Below, piece by piece: positions 25,373 through 34,533 of a DNA stretch of 56,862 bases. The stretch is from an uncultured Clostridia bacterium (GTDB lineage: Bacteria > Bacillota > Clostridia > Oscillospirales > Ruminococcaceae). The stretch lies in the NCBI GenBank assembly GCA_947627235.1, contig CANQVG010000012.1, positions 1-56,862 of the forward strand. Reading direction: 5' to 3'. Each line of letters starts with the position of its first letter. Position 1 is the first letter of the stretch. A model generated the notes under the pieces. The model made no database searches and had not been told where the DNA came from. It saw only the letters and a list, made by a program, of their open reading frames with translations. Both the position numbers and the translations under genes were made by a program.

Positions 25373-26359
25373 CTACAATTTGCTATAGATTTTTTCTTTA
25401 ACGAATAAAGGAATTTCTCCTATCGGCGGTTCAATATCACAGTCAAACAAATATAATAACAGGTCATCAAAACCTTTTTCAACATCGTCATCGGTGACCC
25501 AGCTTAGAGCGTATCGCGATCGGATATAGATTGGCAAACTTTGATCTATATTTGAGTCTCTGATTATTGCGATATATTTATTCCGTTCCTGGTTTAACAT
25601 CATATCTCCCTGAATGATCATACTTTCCCAACCCACACCTCCTCTTTTATTATCTGCTTTTTCGGCGTAGTACTTATCGCATATGAGCAAAACTTTATCT
25701 GCCATTATAAGTTCGTTGGTCATCCATTGTGGCAAATCCTGTCCGGGCTTTAGGTGAAAGACATCTAATCTTGCATTGATTCCGGACTTTCGTAATCTGC
25801 ATGCAAAGTTTCTGACCCAATTTCTATTATTTATATCGTAGCCCGTATAGCTTATGAATACCCGAGGATTTTCAATTTTATCTGTATTGTTATTTGAGAT
25901 TTCTGTAGCTATTTCCTTAAACATCTTTTCGGAGAGAGTGTAAACACAAAGAACAATATTAGGGTCATTGTAAAATTCCGCTTTCATAACATTATAAGAT
26001 TCTTTCGCGGATAATCCTCCTGCTCCTGTTCCGAGCAATGGTATATTAACTTTTTGAACAGACTGAGCTTCACAAAATTCTCTTATTTTCTTCATAATAC
26101 TTTTAAGACCGTTTGTGCTGGAAGAATCTTGATACACATCCACAGAAGCTGCATAGCCAATCATTAGAGCGTTAGAGAAACTGCCCATATTCTGGATGAA
26201 AATAATATCGCCGAAAGAGATTTCTTTATTTATGCAGGGCAAATCATGTGTGGCAAGGTCTTTCATTACAGACCTACTTATACCGCCGAAATTATTACAA
26301 GGGATAATAATCAAGTCACATTTTGAACTAAATATACTGCCGTTAAGCAATTTTATCAT
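25373..26359 (-). CDS. Macro domain-TIR domain fusion protein
   Basis: A 328-residue two-domain protein. Residues 1-150 resemble a macro (ADP-ribose-binding) domain: MIKLLNGSIFSSKCDLIIIP, then VNIPLLGTGAGGLSAKESYN with the glycine-rich ligand loop. From residue 165 a TIR/SEFIR-type domain begins with NPRVFISYTGYD and continues RLRKSGINARLDVFHLKPGQ and ADKVLLICDKYYAEKADN. It ends at GGVGWES, where Glu245 is the candidate NADase glutamate. TIR domains of this type act in bacterial anti-phage systems such as Thoeris, and macro domains sense ADP-ribose-like signals. Here both are in one chain. ATG with AAGGAGG; promoter at 26381-26407. Confidence 0.8.
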   Translation of the reverse strand: MIKLLNGSIFSSKCDLIIIPCNNFGGISRSVMKDLATHDLPCINKEISFGDIIFIQNMGSFSNALMIGYAASVDVYQDSSSTNGLKSIMKKIREFCEAQSVQKVNIPLLGTGAGGLSAKESYNVMKAEFYNDPNIVLCVYTLSEKMFKEIATEISNNNTDKIENPRVFISYTGYDINNRNWVRNFACRLRKSGINARLDVFHLKPGQDLPQWMTNELIMADKVLLICDKYYAEKADNKRGGVGWESMIIQGDMMLNQERNKYIAIIRDSNIDQSLPIYIRSRYALSWVTDDDVEKGFDDLLLYLFDCDIEPPIGEIPLFVKEKIYSKL

Positions 26360-26380
26360 TATAATTCCTCCTTTTCTTAA

Positions 26381-26407
26381 TTATACCATTTCTTAAATTT
26401 TTTTCAA
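26381..26407 (-). promoter_or_regulatory. Promoter of macro-TIR gene
   Basis: On the reverse strand TTGAAA (26407-26402) and TATAAT (26386-26381) are 15 bases apart, close to the start codon at 26359. The short spacer makes it moderate. Confidence 0.5.
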
Positions 26408-26728
26408 CATAAAGTTAAAAGAAAAGGATTTTTTGTATTGATCGCATGCGCTTTTTAGACTAATTATTCTATTTATAATCTATGTGTCAAAAGCTCTGAC
26501 CTTATATTACTGGGCTTGGAACAACTCCTAACATAAGATGCCGGAACGTCACTTAAAAACAAGGTATTTCTCTCAAGAATAACAAAAGTCTCTTTAAAGT
26601 GGGAGCTTGTCACTGATTTCTTGGTGCAAGCTTAAGCGCGGCAGCAGTTAATAATATTGACAAATTTGAAGCAAATTCTGCCCGGGTTTATGCGTCACAA
26701 ATTTAATAAATATTTAATAATTTTCTCA
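26408..26728. other. AT-rich non-coding stretch at island edge
   Basis: No gene is supported over these 321 bases. The only clear structure is a hairpin at 26604-26632, where AGCTTG and CAAGCT pair with extra CAC/GTG pairs. The stretch marks the change from the AT-rich island to the GC-richer murT-gatD genes. I found no repeat of the tRNA-Val 3' end here. Confidence 0.5.
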
Positions 26729-26757
26729 TTGACACTTAATAATTTACGCGGCATAAT
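26729..26757 (+). promoter_or_regulatory. murT-gatD promoter
   Basis: TTGACA at 26729-26734 and CATAAT at 26752-26757 with a 17-base spacer, 30 bases ahead of the murT ATG. Confidence 0.8.
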
Positions 26758-26787
26758 GGTTAAAACTTTTTGCAAAGGAGTGCTGTT

Positions 26788-28162
26788 ATGTTCGATTTTA
26801 AACTCGGTTTTGCCGCCGCGGTCTGTCGACTGTCGCGATTTGTTCTTAGAATTTTTCACCGCGGCGGGACAACTTTTCCCGGAGTTCTGGCTCTGAAAAT
26901 ATGCCCCGATGTTATTTCAAGAATATCCTCGGGGCTTGAAATTATTGCCGTCAGCGGCACTAACGGCAAGACAACCGTCTCTCATATGCTCGAAAAAGCT
27001 ATAAAACCCACCGGGGGGTACAGTTGTCTGCAACCGTTCCGGCGCGAATTTAGCGACCGGTATTGCCGCCGAGCTTTGCTGTAATATCGGCTTTTTCAAA
27101 AAGAAAAGGCCCCGATATGCCGTAATTGAGGTGGACGAACTCGCCGCGAAAAAAGTCTTTGCTATGCTAAAGCCACGCGTGATTGTCCTTACAAATCTTT
27201 TTCGTGACCAACTCGACAGATATGCCGAGGTTCAGTACGCAGCAGGCTATCTTCGCAAAGGGATTACTGCCGTTCCGGAGGCTGTTTTGTGCCTCAATGC
27301 CGACGACAGCCTGATTGTGGGTCTTGCCGATGCCCTTCCGAACCGCAGTGTATATTACGGCTTTTCGGCGGAGGTTTCGCATAATAAAAGCCCGAAGCAG
27401 GGTGAGGAAGGCGCGCGTTGCCCTCGGTGCGGCGCGGCGCTTTTGTATGCCTGCTCATCATACGGTCACCTTGGGCACTGGAGCTGTCCCGATTGTCTGT
27501 ATTCCCGCCCCGAGGCGGATATTTCGGTTGAAAGAATTTCGGAAGTCGAATCCGGCAGCGACGTGGTGTTCAGAATTTTCGGTCAGGAACACTCCGCACA
27601 CATTTCAGCGCCGGCAGATTACAATGTATACAACGCAGCAGCGGCGGTGGCAGGGGCAGTCGCCGTGGGAAATAATGTAAAATCCATCGTCAAAGCTCTT
27701 TCGGGTTTTGAACAAGGCTTTGGCAGAATGGAGCGGTTCGATGTCGGCGCCGGCGCACTGGTGATTCTTATAAAAAATCCCGTCGGCTGCGACAGAGCGA
27801 TTGAATACATATTGAAAGATCAAAAAAAGTTTAACCTAATTATTGTTTTGAACGATCTTGACGCGGATGGACGTGATATTTCTTGGATATGGGACGCGGA
27901 TTTTGAGCGCCTTTGCGAAGCAGGGGAGAAGCTTAAGAGCGTTACCGCCTCTGGCAGGCGTTCAAAGGAACTCGTGACCCGCCTTGAATACGCGGGTATT
28001 TCGTGTGAAAAAATCACGGAAGAAAAAAGTATGCGAAAACTTATGAAAGCAGTTGAAAGCTCGGAAGCGCCGACATATATTCTTCCTACCTATACAGCGA
28101 TGATAGAGATTAGGCAGAAATTAGCGAGAAAGACACGTCGCCGTGGGTTCTGGGAGGGATGA
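26788..28162 (+). pseudogene. murT: Lipid II isoglutaminyl synthase subunit MurT, frameshifted
   Basis: MurT is the Mur-ligase-like ATP-binding subunit that, with GatD, amidates glutamate of lipid II. Residues 1-77 are in one frame, including VSGTNGKTTVSHMLEK. After a run of six G (27013-27018) the homologous sequence continues in the next frame as GTVVCNRSGANLATGIAAEL, then EVDELAAKK, LTNLFRDQLDRY, a zinc ribbon with CPRCG and CPDC pairs, and a normal C-terminus. Five G instead of six restores one open frame of about 458 residues. MurT is often essential, so a sequencing or assembly error is likely; slippage in a live gene is possible. ATG at 26788 after AAAGGAG. gatD follows after one base. 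Confidence 0.9.
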
Positions 28163-28163
28163 A

Positions 28164-28835
28164 ATGGAACTGAAAGTTTGTCATCTCTATCCGGAGCTGC
28201 TCAACCTCTACGGAGATACGGGAAACGTCGCGTCGCTGGTTTATATCGGCAAAAAGCTCGGAATCGACGCTGTGGTCGACCGCGTCACTCTCGGGGACAG
28301 TAAAAGCCTTACGGGTTACGATATAATCTTCATCGGTGGAGGGCAGGACAGCGAGCAGAGGCTGATTGTACCCGAAATAAAGGCGTTTCGCGGCGCTGAA
28401 CTTAGAGCCGCAGCAAAGGACGGCGTGACAGTTTTAGGCATCTGCGGCGGCTATCAGCTGCTCGGAAATTATTATGAGACGCTCAACGGCGAGAGGCTTG
28501 AATTTTCCGGCGCGGTGGATTTTTACACCAAAGCTGCTCCAAAAAGGGCGGTCGGAACGCTCAGATTCAGGTGCTTTCAGGAAAGCGGCGGCACGGCGGT
28601 CAGAGGCTTCGAAAACCATTCGGGAAGGACGTATCTTGGCAAGGGAGTGTCTTCGCTCGGCACAGTTACGGAGGGCGTCGGCAACAATGGCGACGGAGGT
28701 GAGGGCGTGCGCTTTCTCAATGTGTTCGGGACATACAGCCACGGACCGGTTTTGCCGAATAATCCGAAACTCTGCGAGGTCATTCTGAAAACAGCTATGG
28801 GGAGAAAATACGGCGAACAGCGCGATTGGACATAA
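28164..28835 (+). CDS. gatD: Lipid II isoglutaminyl synthase subunit GatD
   Basis: Class I glutamine amidotransferase-like partner of MurT that supplies ammonia for amidation of peptidoglycan stem glutamate. From the ATG at 28164 (ribosome site GGGAGGG) it has 223 residues. The nucleophile is Cys94 in LGICGGYQLLG, the oxyanion strand is IIFIGGGQDSEQ, and the catalytic histidine lies in TYSHGPVLPNNP. The N-terminus MELKVCHLYPELLNLYGDTG is the typical GatD start. It begins one base after the murT stop, so the two are translated together. An alternative start overlapping murT is less likely because it lacks its own ribosome site. Confidence 0.95.
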   Translation: MELKVCHLYPELLNLYGDTGNVASLVYIGKKLGIDAVVDRVTLGDSKSLTGYDIIFIGGGQDSEQRLIVPEIKAFRGAELRAAAKDGVTVLGICGGYQLLGNYYETLNGERLEFSGAVDFYTKAAPKRAVGTLRFRCFQESGGTAVRGFENHSGRTYLGKGVSSLGTVTEGVGNNGDGGEGVRFLNVFGTYSHGPVLPNNPKLCEVILKTAMGRKYGEQRDWT

Positions 28836-28845
28836 TGATTTATCG

Positions 28846-28886
28846 AACGCCCGATAGCCTAAGCGTTCTCTATCGGACGCATTTTT
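28846..28886 (+). terminator. Terminator after gatD
   Basis: CCGATAG (28851-28857) pairs with CTATCGG (28870-28876), extended by further imperfect pairs, and is followed by ATTTTT. Confidence 0.7.
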
Positions 28887-28899
28887 AAGAAAATTAACC

Positions 28900-28928
28900 T
28901 TGCCTTCATCTAATTAACGTGATATAAT
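28900..28928 (+). promoter_or_regulatory. Promoter of ABC transporter operon
   Basis: TTGCCT at 28900-28905 and TATAAT at 28923-28928 with a 17-base spacer. Confidence 0.75.
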
Positions 28929-28956
28929 TATAAAAACCCCGAAGGAGGTCTTATAA

Positions 28957-30675
28957 TTGTCCTACCTCATTTATCTCAAGCGTTCGCTTATGAGGCGGCC
29001 GAAGCGGCATTTATCCTTGTTCGTGATACTCACATGCGCGTTTATTCTGCCGCTTTTGATTTCGATTTACCGCGACAGCAGCGCATATGGCACCGAGCAG
29101 ATGCTGTTGGACTGGACAAAGGGCGAGACGTTTCACATTCTGAACGCTGCCGAAGACGACGTTGCTCTCTTTGAAAACATCGGCGGTCTTTCCGAGCCGC
29201 GATATGAGGACGGGATAATTTACTTACATATTCTCTCAGACGACGAGTGGAAAAATTTTGATTCGTTCAACGGATACGGATTCAGGATCTCGGGAGTGAT
29301 AGACAGCATGGCCGAGACCTGTCTGACAGTTCGGGCCTTTGAATACAACTACGCCCACGGGATTCCCGACGATTCGTCGGCTTCGGAGCAGTCGGCGCTG
29401 TTGATACTTAACCTGTTTATTATTTTGCTTTCGTCGCTGGTCGTCGGCTCGGCGTATAAAAGCCACATCAGGCGTTTTTCGTCGGACATGGGTATTCTTC
29501 GCTCGCTCGGTGCGGAGGATCGGCAGATATACGCTATTTTCATCGCGGAATTTGCGGTCGTTTTTGCGATGTCCGCCGCGACGGCCGTCGCGATTTCGGC
29601 AGGAGTTATGAAGCTGCTGTTTGCCGCCTATCTTGAGGTCGACGGCGTGGATGGTCTCGCATGGGTTATATTCAGAATGAATCCTTTGAACACAGCCCTG
29701 CACATCGCGGTTTTCTTCGCTGTGCTGCTCGTCGTAATTCTCAGAACGCTGATAAAATCCTCCCGTGAATCTGCCGTTTCGGCGATGAGAGAGGATATTC
29801 AGTCTTCGGAGATGAAAAATAAGCTCCCTAAAATGAAATTCAAGGCGACGCCCGAAAAGTCCCTCGCTTCGCTATGGCTTTCAAGGACGAACAAAACCTA
29901 CGCAGGCTGCCTTTGGGTCTCTGTACCGATAATTACGGTCTTTCTGTTTCTCTTCGGTTATCTTTCACTTGACGCCGATTTCATCTCGGAAGCGCCGGAG
30001 TATGAACTGTGGATCACAAAGGACGCGACCTTCGGCGGGTTTGCGCGGGAGGATATCGACTACATAAAATCGCTTCCGCAGGTCGAATCGGTAAAATGCC
30101 TCCGCGACGCTCCCGAGGAGATCTTCAATCAGGCAACGGACGGACTGATGATAGACCAGATAAGAATTAAGCTGACCTCGCCCGGGCTTCACAAAGAGGT
30201 TGAAAGCCTTTTGAGCAGCCGCTTTACGGGCATGGAATATACGATACGCAACTTTCAGGCAGTCGCCGAGCAAGGCGCGGAGATGTCAAAGGGCATTTAT
30301 TTAATGCTCGCGTTTATCTTTTCGGCGATGTTCTTGTTTGCCGCGATAATTATTTATATGAAGCTACGGGACTACATTTCAGACAGCCGAAAAACCGTTC
30401 GGACGCTCTCTACCCTCGGCGCCTCGGATAAAACCGTTACGTCGTCATATCTGCGACAGTCGGCGGTATCGGCGGTGATTGCAACGGCTGCGCCTGCCGC
30501 GTTGAGCGTCATACTGCTTATTTTGGCGGCTATTCCCGCGGCGGTAAAGCCGTCGCCCGATTTGCGGTTATGCGCGGTATATCTCGCCGTGAGCGCGTTG
30601 ACGGTCGGGGCGTTTATACTGCCGGTCTATCGGTCGGTTAAAGAAATTTTAGAAAAAAGGGGCAGCGGAATATGA
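28957..30675 (+). CDS. FtsX-like ABC transporter permease
   Basis: A 572-residue membrane subunit with two FtsX-type modules. A first helix (about residues 20-37) is followed by an extracellular domain and a three-helix unit containing MGILRSLGAEDRQIYAIFIA. After a cytoplasmic stretch the pattern repeats, with a helix near 312-332, a second extracellular domain and a final three-helix unit containing RTLSTLGASDKTVTSSYLRQ. Such transporters export or expel lipids, peptides or antibiotics rather than import nutrients. The start is TTG at 28957 after AAGGAGG. The stop overlaps the ATPase start (ATGA). No two-component system is adjacent, so the substrate cannot be inferred. Confidence 0.85.
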   Translation: MSYLIYLKRSLMRRPKRHLSLFVILTCAFILPLLISIYRDSSAYGTEQMLLDWTKGETFHILNAAEDDVALFENIGGLSEPRYEDGIIYLHILSDDEWKNFDSFNGYGFRISGVIDSMAETCLTVRAFEYNYAHGIPDDSSASEQSALLILNLFIILLSSLVVGSAYKSHIRRFSSDMGILRSLGAEDRQIYAIFIAEFAVVFAMSAATAVAISAGVMKLLFAAYLEVDGVDGLAWVIFRMNPLNTALHIAVFFAVLLVVILRTLIKSSRESAVSAMREDIQSSEMKNKLPKMKFKATPEKSLASLWLSRTNKTYAGCLWVSVPIITVFLFLFGYLSLDADFISEAPEYELWITKDATFGGFAREDIDYIKSLPQVESVKCLRDAPEEIFNQATDGLMIDQIRIKLTSPGLHKEVESLLSSRFTGMEYTIRNFQAVAEQGAEMSKGIYLMLAFIFSAMFLFAAIIIYMKLRDYISDSRKTVRTLSTLGASDKTVTSSYLRQSAVSAVIATAAPAALSVILLILAAIPAAVKPSPDLRLCAVYLAVSALTVGAFILPVYRSVKEILEKRGSGI

Positions 30676-31367
30676 ACATTGTCGAAGTTAAAAACCTCAG
30701 CAAAAGTTTTATGCAGGGCGACACAGAAATCAAAGCCGTGGACAATGTGAGTCTTGAAATTGCCGAGGGAGAAATGCTTGCGATAACGGGACAGTCGGGT
30801 TCGGGCAAGACCACGCTTTTGAACCTCATCGGCGGTATCGAAGAAGCGACGGAGGGAGAAATTTTCATCGACGGCGCAGACATAACCCTCGCCGACAAAG
30901 ACGAGCTTGCGCGTCTCAGGAGACAGAAGATAGGCTATGTTTTTCAGGACTTCAACCTGATTCCGATATTGACCGTCAGGGAAAACATAATTATGCCTCT
31001 GCTTTTAGACTCGAAAAAGGTCGGCAAAAGGCGCTTTAAAGAAATTGCAGGCTATCTTGGTCTTGAAAATCGCCTTGACCATCTTCCGAGCCAGCTTTCG
31101 GGAGGACAGAAACAGCGCGTCGCGATTGCGAGGGCGCTTATAAACAGCCCGAGTATAATCCTTGCCGACGAGCCGACGGGAAACCTTGACCGCAAAATGG
31201 CGGACGAAATTATGCAGTTGCTGATAGGGCTGAACGAAAAGGGAATAACGATTCTGCTCGTCACTCACGAGGAGAGGTACGCGAATATGTGCCAAAGAAA
31301 GATTGTTATGCGAGACGGTAAAGCCACATGCGAAACGACGCCCGCCGTCCCTCAAACGTCCCAGTGA
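30672..31367 (+). CDS. ABC transporter ATP-binding protein (MacB/LolD type)
   Basis: The 231-residue ATPase of the neighbouring FtsX-like permease, with all nucleotide-binding motifs: Walker [11 protein letters not shown]-loop FQDFN, signature [15 protein letters not shown], Walker [13 protein letters not shown] and the H-loop LVTHEE. The opening [20 protein letters not shown] is typical of the MacB/LolD/YknY branch. The ATG overlaps the permease stop by four bases, so the two are made together. It probably forms a dimer on the single two-module permease. Confidence 0.93.
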   Translation: MNIVEVKNLSKSFMQGDTEIKAVDNVSLEIAEGEMLAITGQSGSGKTTLLNLIGGIEEATEGEIFIDGADITLADKDELARLRRQKIGYVFQDFNLIPILTVRENIIMPLLLDSKKVGKRRFKEIAGYLGLENRLDHLPSQLSGGQKQRVAIARALINSPSIILADEPTGNLDRKMADEIMQLLIGLNEKGITILLVTHEERYANMCQRKIVMRDGKATCETTPAVPQTSQ

Positions 31368-31513
31368 GGTAAAGACGGTCAGGAAGATGTCCTGCGCGGT
31401 TTCGCGTATACTTAATCTGACGTTAAACGTAGGCGTAAATTTTAAGGATGAAGCAAAACCGGGTGACGGTATATCAAAAAGCCGGAATAATCCGTACTTT
31501 TTCTATAGACTGA
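31368..31513. other. Non-coding gap after ABC operon
   Basis: These bases contain no supported gene. A forward reading frame crosses them but lacks a ribosome site and any recognisable domain. The region leads into the terminator at 31514. Confidence 0.5.
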
Positions 31514-31549
31514 AAATTCCACCCCTGCTGCACAGCAGAGGTGGAATTT
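31514..31549. terminator. Bidirectional terminator between ABC operon and purB
   Basis: AAATTCCACC (31514-31523) pairs with GGTGGAATTT (31540-31549), with an inner CTGCTG/CAGCAG helix. T-rich sequence follows on both strands. Confidence 0.8.
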
Positions 31550-31602
31550 ATATGTATTTTTTGGTTGCCTGACGGGAGGTATATGAGGCTTAAGCTACAG
31601 CG

Positions 31603-33027
31603 TCAAAGTATTTCTACTTCCGCGGTTTTAACGACTTCGATATCCGCTATGGCGGCTCTTACCTCGCTTACAAGCCTTTCGACCTGCTCCGAACACCTGC
31701 CCGTGTAGCGGGACGGTTCGAGGACTGCTTTCATCTCTGCCTCGGTCATTGAAAATTCGGGATGGGCGGCAAGCCTTGCGAGGAGGTCGCAGCTTTCGCC
31801 CTGCTTCATTCTCGCGGTCGCCTCCATCGAGCATACACGAATGATTTCGTGGAGCTTCTGACGGTCGCCTCCGCGCTTCACGCCCTCCATCATAAGGTTC
31901 TCGGTAGCGATGAACGGCAGATATTCGCCGACAGCGCGTTCAACCATCTTTTCGTTGACCCTCAGACCGTTTGTGACGTTCTGCGCAAGACGAAGTATAG
32001 CGTCGGCGCAGAGATAGCCCTCCGGGAGGGAGATTCTGCGGTTGGCGGAGTCGTCGAGGGTGCGTTCGAGCCACTGGGTTGAAGCAGTCATCGGGGCGTT
32101 GAGGGCGTCCACCATAAGATATCTCGAAAGCGAACAGATGCGCTCGCATCTCATCGGGTTGCGCTTGTATGCCATAGCCGACGAGCCTATCTGGTGCTCC
32201 TCAAACGGTTCCTCGAGCTGTCTGTCGTGCTGCAAAAGACGCAGGTCGTTAGCCATTCTGTAGCAGCTCTGCGCTATGGACGAAAGCACGTTGAGTATTC
32301 TTGAGTCGAACTTTCGGGGATATGTCTGTCCCGAAACCGTGAAGCACTTTTTGAAGCCGAATTCTTCGGCAATCATTCTGTTCATTTCGTCGATTTTTTC
32401 GCCGTCGCCCTCAAAAAGCTCCATAAAGCTCGCTTCGGTGCCGGTGGTTCCGCGGCAGCCGAGGAACCTGAAGCTGTCTATTACAAAGTCGAGTTCCTCA
32501 AGGTCGGAGAGAAAGTCCTGCGCCCAGAGCGAAGCGCGCTTGCCGACGGTCACAAGCTGAGCCGGCTGATAGTGAGTGTAGCCGAGGGTGGGCAGGTCTT
32601 TGTATTTTTCGGCGAAGTCGGCGAGATTTTTCAGTACTTTGGCAATTTCACCGCGAAGATATTTCAGACCGTCACGGTAGATGATGAGGTCGGCGTTGTC
32701 GGTGACGTAGCAGCTCGTTGCGCCGAGGTGGATTATTCCCGCTGCCGAGGGCGCCGCCTTGCCATAGGTGTAGATGTGCGCCATAACGTCATGGCGGACT
32801 TCCTTTTCGCGCTGATGTTCAAGTTCGTAGTCGATGTCGGTGATGTGCGCCTCAAGCTCCTTGACCTGCTCCTCGGTTATCGGCAGACCGAGTCTATGTT
32901 CGGCTCTCGCAAGGGCTACCCAAAGGCGCCGCCAAGTCTGGATTCTTGTATCCATTGAAAACAGACCGAGCATATACTGCGATGCGTAGCGCGAGCTGAG
33001 AGGGGATTCGTAGATATTGGTAGGCAT
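31603..33027 (-). CDS. purB: Adenylosuccinate lyase
   Basis: Cleaves SAICAR and adenylosuccinate in purine synthesis. The 474-residue protein starts MPTNIYESPLSSRYASQYML and shows the fumarase/aspartase superfamily regions: HLGATSCYVTDNADL, LPTLGYTHYQPAQLVTVGKR with the catalytic histidine, and the signature loop SSAMAYKRNPMRCE with the catalytic serine. Length and end resemble the longer lyase type. The ATG at 33027 has AAAGGAC upstream. It follows purA by 42 bases, so the two AMP-branch genes form an operon ending at the hairpin at 31514-31549. Confidence 0.97.
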   Translation of the reverse strand: MPTNIYESPLSSRYASQYMLGLFSMDTRIQTWRRLWVALARAEHRLGLPITEEQVKELEAHITDIDYELEHQREKEVRHDVMAHIYTYGKAAPSAAGIIHLGATSCYVTDNADLIIYRDGLKYLRGEIAKVLKNLADFAEKYKDLPTLGYTHYQPAQLVTVGKRASLWAQDFLSDLEELDFVIDSFRFLGCRGTTGTEASFMELFEGDGEKIDEMNRMIAEEFGFKKCFTVSGQTYPRKFDSRILNVLSSIAQSCYRMANDLRLLQHDRQLEEPFEEHQIGSSAMAYKRNPMRCERICSLSRYLMVDALNAPMTASTQWLERTLDDSANRRISLPEGYLCADAILRLAQNVTNGLRVNEKMVERAVGEYLPFIATENLMMEGVKRGGDRQKLHEIIRVCSMEATARMKQGESCDLLARLAAHPEFSMTEAEMKAVLEPSRYTGRCSEQVERLVSEVRAAIADIEVVKTAEVEIL

Positions 33028-33069
33028 ATATTTTGTCCTTTCAATCTTAACTTTATGTCTTCTGACTGT

Positions 33070-34344
33070 CTATCTCACTATTATGCTGTCTCTCTCAGGG
33101 CCTACGGAGACATAGCCGATATGGCAGCCGATTTCGCGTTCGATATATTCAACGTAGTCGCGGGCTTCCTTGGGGAGGTCTTCCCACTTGCGGCAGCCGC
33201 TGATGTCACACTTCCAGCCGGGCATATATTCTACGACGGGCTTTGCGTCGTCAAGCACCGCGGGGAAAGGAAATTCGTCGGTCTTTTTACCGAAAAGCTC
33301 ATAGTGAGAGCATATCGGAATTTTGTCCATATAGCTGAGGACGTCGAGCTTTGTAAGAGCTATGTTCGTGGCGCCCTGCGTTTCGACGCCGTATCTCGTG
33401 GCAACGATGTCGATAGGTCCGACTCGGCGGGGTCTGCCCGTCTTCGCACCGTATTCCGAGCCTGCCTCGCGAAGCTTTTCGGCTTCCTCGCCGAACCACT
33501 CGCAGGTGAACGGGCCTTCGCCGACGCATGAGGAATATGCTTTCACGACGCCGATGATCTTATCTATCTTCACCCCGGGGAAGCCTGAGCCGACGGGAGC
33601 GAATGCGGCGATGGTGTTGGACGAGGTGGTGTAGGGCACGATTCCGTAGTCGAGGTCTCTAAGGGCGCCGAGCTGTGCCTCAAAGAGAATTTTCTTTCCG
33701 TCAGCCGCCGACCTTTTGAGGAAAGCGCCGGTATCCTTTACGAACGGACGGATTTTCTCGCCGTAATCGCGAACCCATTCCATAAGGTCGTCCATAGTGT
33801 ATCCCGCCGCGCCGTATACGTTCTTAAGGGTGAGATTTTTCCACTCCAAAAGGTCGGCAAGGTGGGCTTTTAAGTGCTCAGGATAGTTGAGTTCGCCCGC
33901 AAGCACGGTCTTTTTTGAGTATTTGTCGGAGTAAAAAGGAGCAATGCCCTGCTTGGTAGAGCCGTATTTTTTATCGGCGAGACGGGCTTCCTCCAGAGCG
34001 TCGAGTTCGCGGTGCCACGGCATAAGAAGAGAAGCGCGGTCGCTGATCATAAGGTTCTCGGGGGTGAGTTCAACTCCGCGTGAACGGACCTCCTCGATTT
34101 CTTTCCAGAGGTTTTCGGGGTCAAGCGCGACGCCGTTGCCGAGGATGTTTACAACTCCTTTGGTGAAGATTCCGGAGGGCAGGAGGTGCAGAGCAAATTT
34201 GCCGTATTCGTTGATGATTGTATGACCGGCATTTCCGCCGCCCTGATATCTCACGACGATATCGTGGTCGCGGGTGATTAGGTCGACCATACGGCCTTTG
34301 CCTTCGTCGCCCCAGTTGATGCCGACTATTGCGCAGTTAGACAT
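33070..34344 (-). CDS. purA: Adenylosuccinate synthetase
   Basis: GTP-dependent synthesis of adenylosuccinate from IMP and aspartate. The protein begins MSNCAIVGINWGDEGKGRMV with the GDEGKG P-loop. It has RYQGGGNAGHTI and the catalytic-site sequences GVALDPENLW and KQGIAPFYSDKYSK, with the aspartate-binding GRPRRVGPIDIVATRYGV near the end. I choose the ATG at 34344 (424 residues) because AAAGGA lies at proper distance; an ATG three codons earlier is too close to it. Promoter at 34387-34415. It precedes purB in one operon. Confidence 0.97.
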   Translation of the reverse strand: MSNCAIVGINWGDEGKGRMVDLITRDHDIVVRYQGGGNAGHTIINEYGKFALHLLPSGIFTKGVVNILGNGVALDPENLWKEIEEVRSRGVELTPENLMISDRASLLMPWHRELDALEEARLADKKYGSTKQGIAPFYSDKYSKKTVLAGELNYPEHLKAHLADLLEWKNLTLKNVYGAAGYTMDDLMEWVRDYGEKIRPFVKDTGAFLKRSAADGKKILFEAQLGALRDLDYGIVPYTTSSNTIAAFAPVGSGFPGVKIDKIIGVVKAYSSCVGEGPFTCEWFGEEAEKLREAGSEYGAKTGRPRRVGPIDIVATRYGVETQGATNIALTKLDVLSYMDKIPICSHYELFGKKTDEFPFPAVLDDAKPVVEYMPGWKCDISGCRKWEDLPKEARDYVEYIEREIGCHIGYVSVGPERDSIIVR

Positions 34345-34386
34345 AAAATACATATCCTTTCGTTGGGTATAATCACATACACATTT

Positions 34387-34415
34387 ATGATATCAGATTT
34401 TTTTGTCCGTGACAA
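34387..34415 (-). promoter_or_regulatory. purA-purB promoter
   Basis: On the reverse strand TTGTCA (34415-34410) and TATCAT (34392-34387) with a 17-base spacer, 43 bases ahead of purA. No purine riboswitch is visible. Confidence 0.75.
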
Positions 34416-34490
34416 TATGTAAGTGAAGATTTTTTGAAATTTTTTTGCAAAATATCCGGAAAATGCAGTCTTCACGGAAAAATAATAAGC

Positions 34491-34519
34491 TTGACATCGG
34501 CTGCGTTTAGTGATATAAT
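34491..34519 (+). promoter_or_regulatory. tRNA-Arg promoter
   Basis: TTGACA at 34491-34496 and TATAAT at 34514-34519 with a 17-base spacer. Confidence 0.88.
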
Positions 34520-34533
34520 ACAACCCGTGACAC

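Noticed and set aside
21736-26728. att repeat of the tRNA-Val 3' end at the far edge of the island
   Set aside because: No copy of the T-arm/acceptor sequence is found before murT, and no integrase gene is present.
31303-31572. Forward 89-codon frame after the ABC ATPase gene
   Set aside because: Overlaps the ATPase end, crosses the terminator hairpin and shows no domain.
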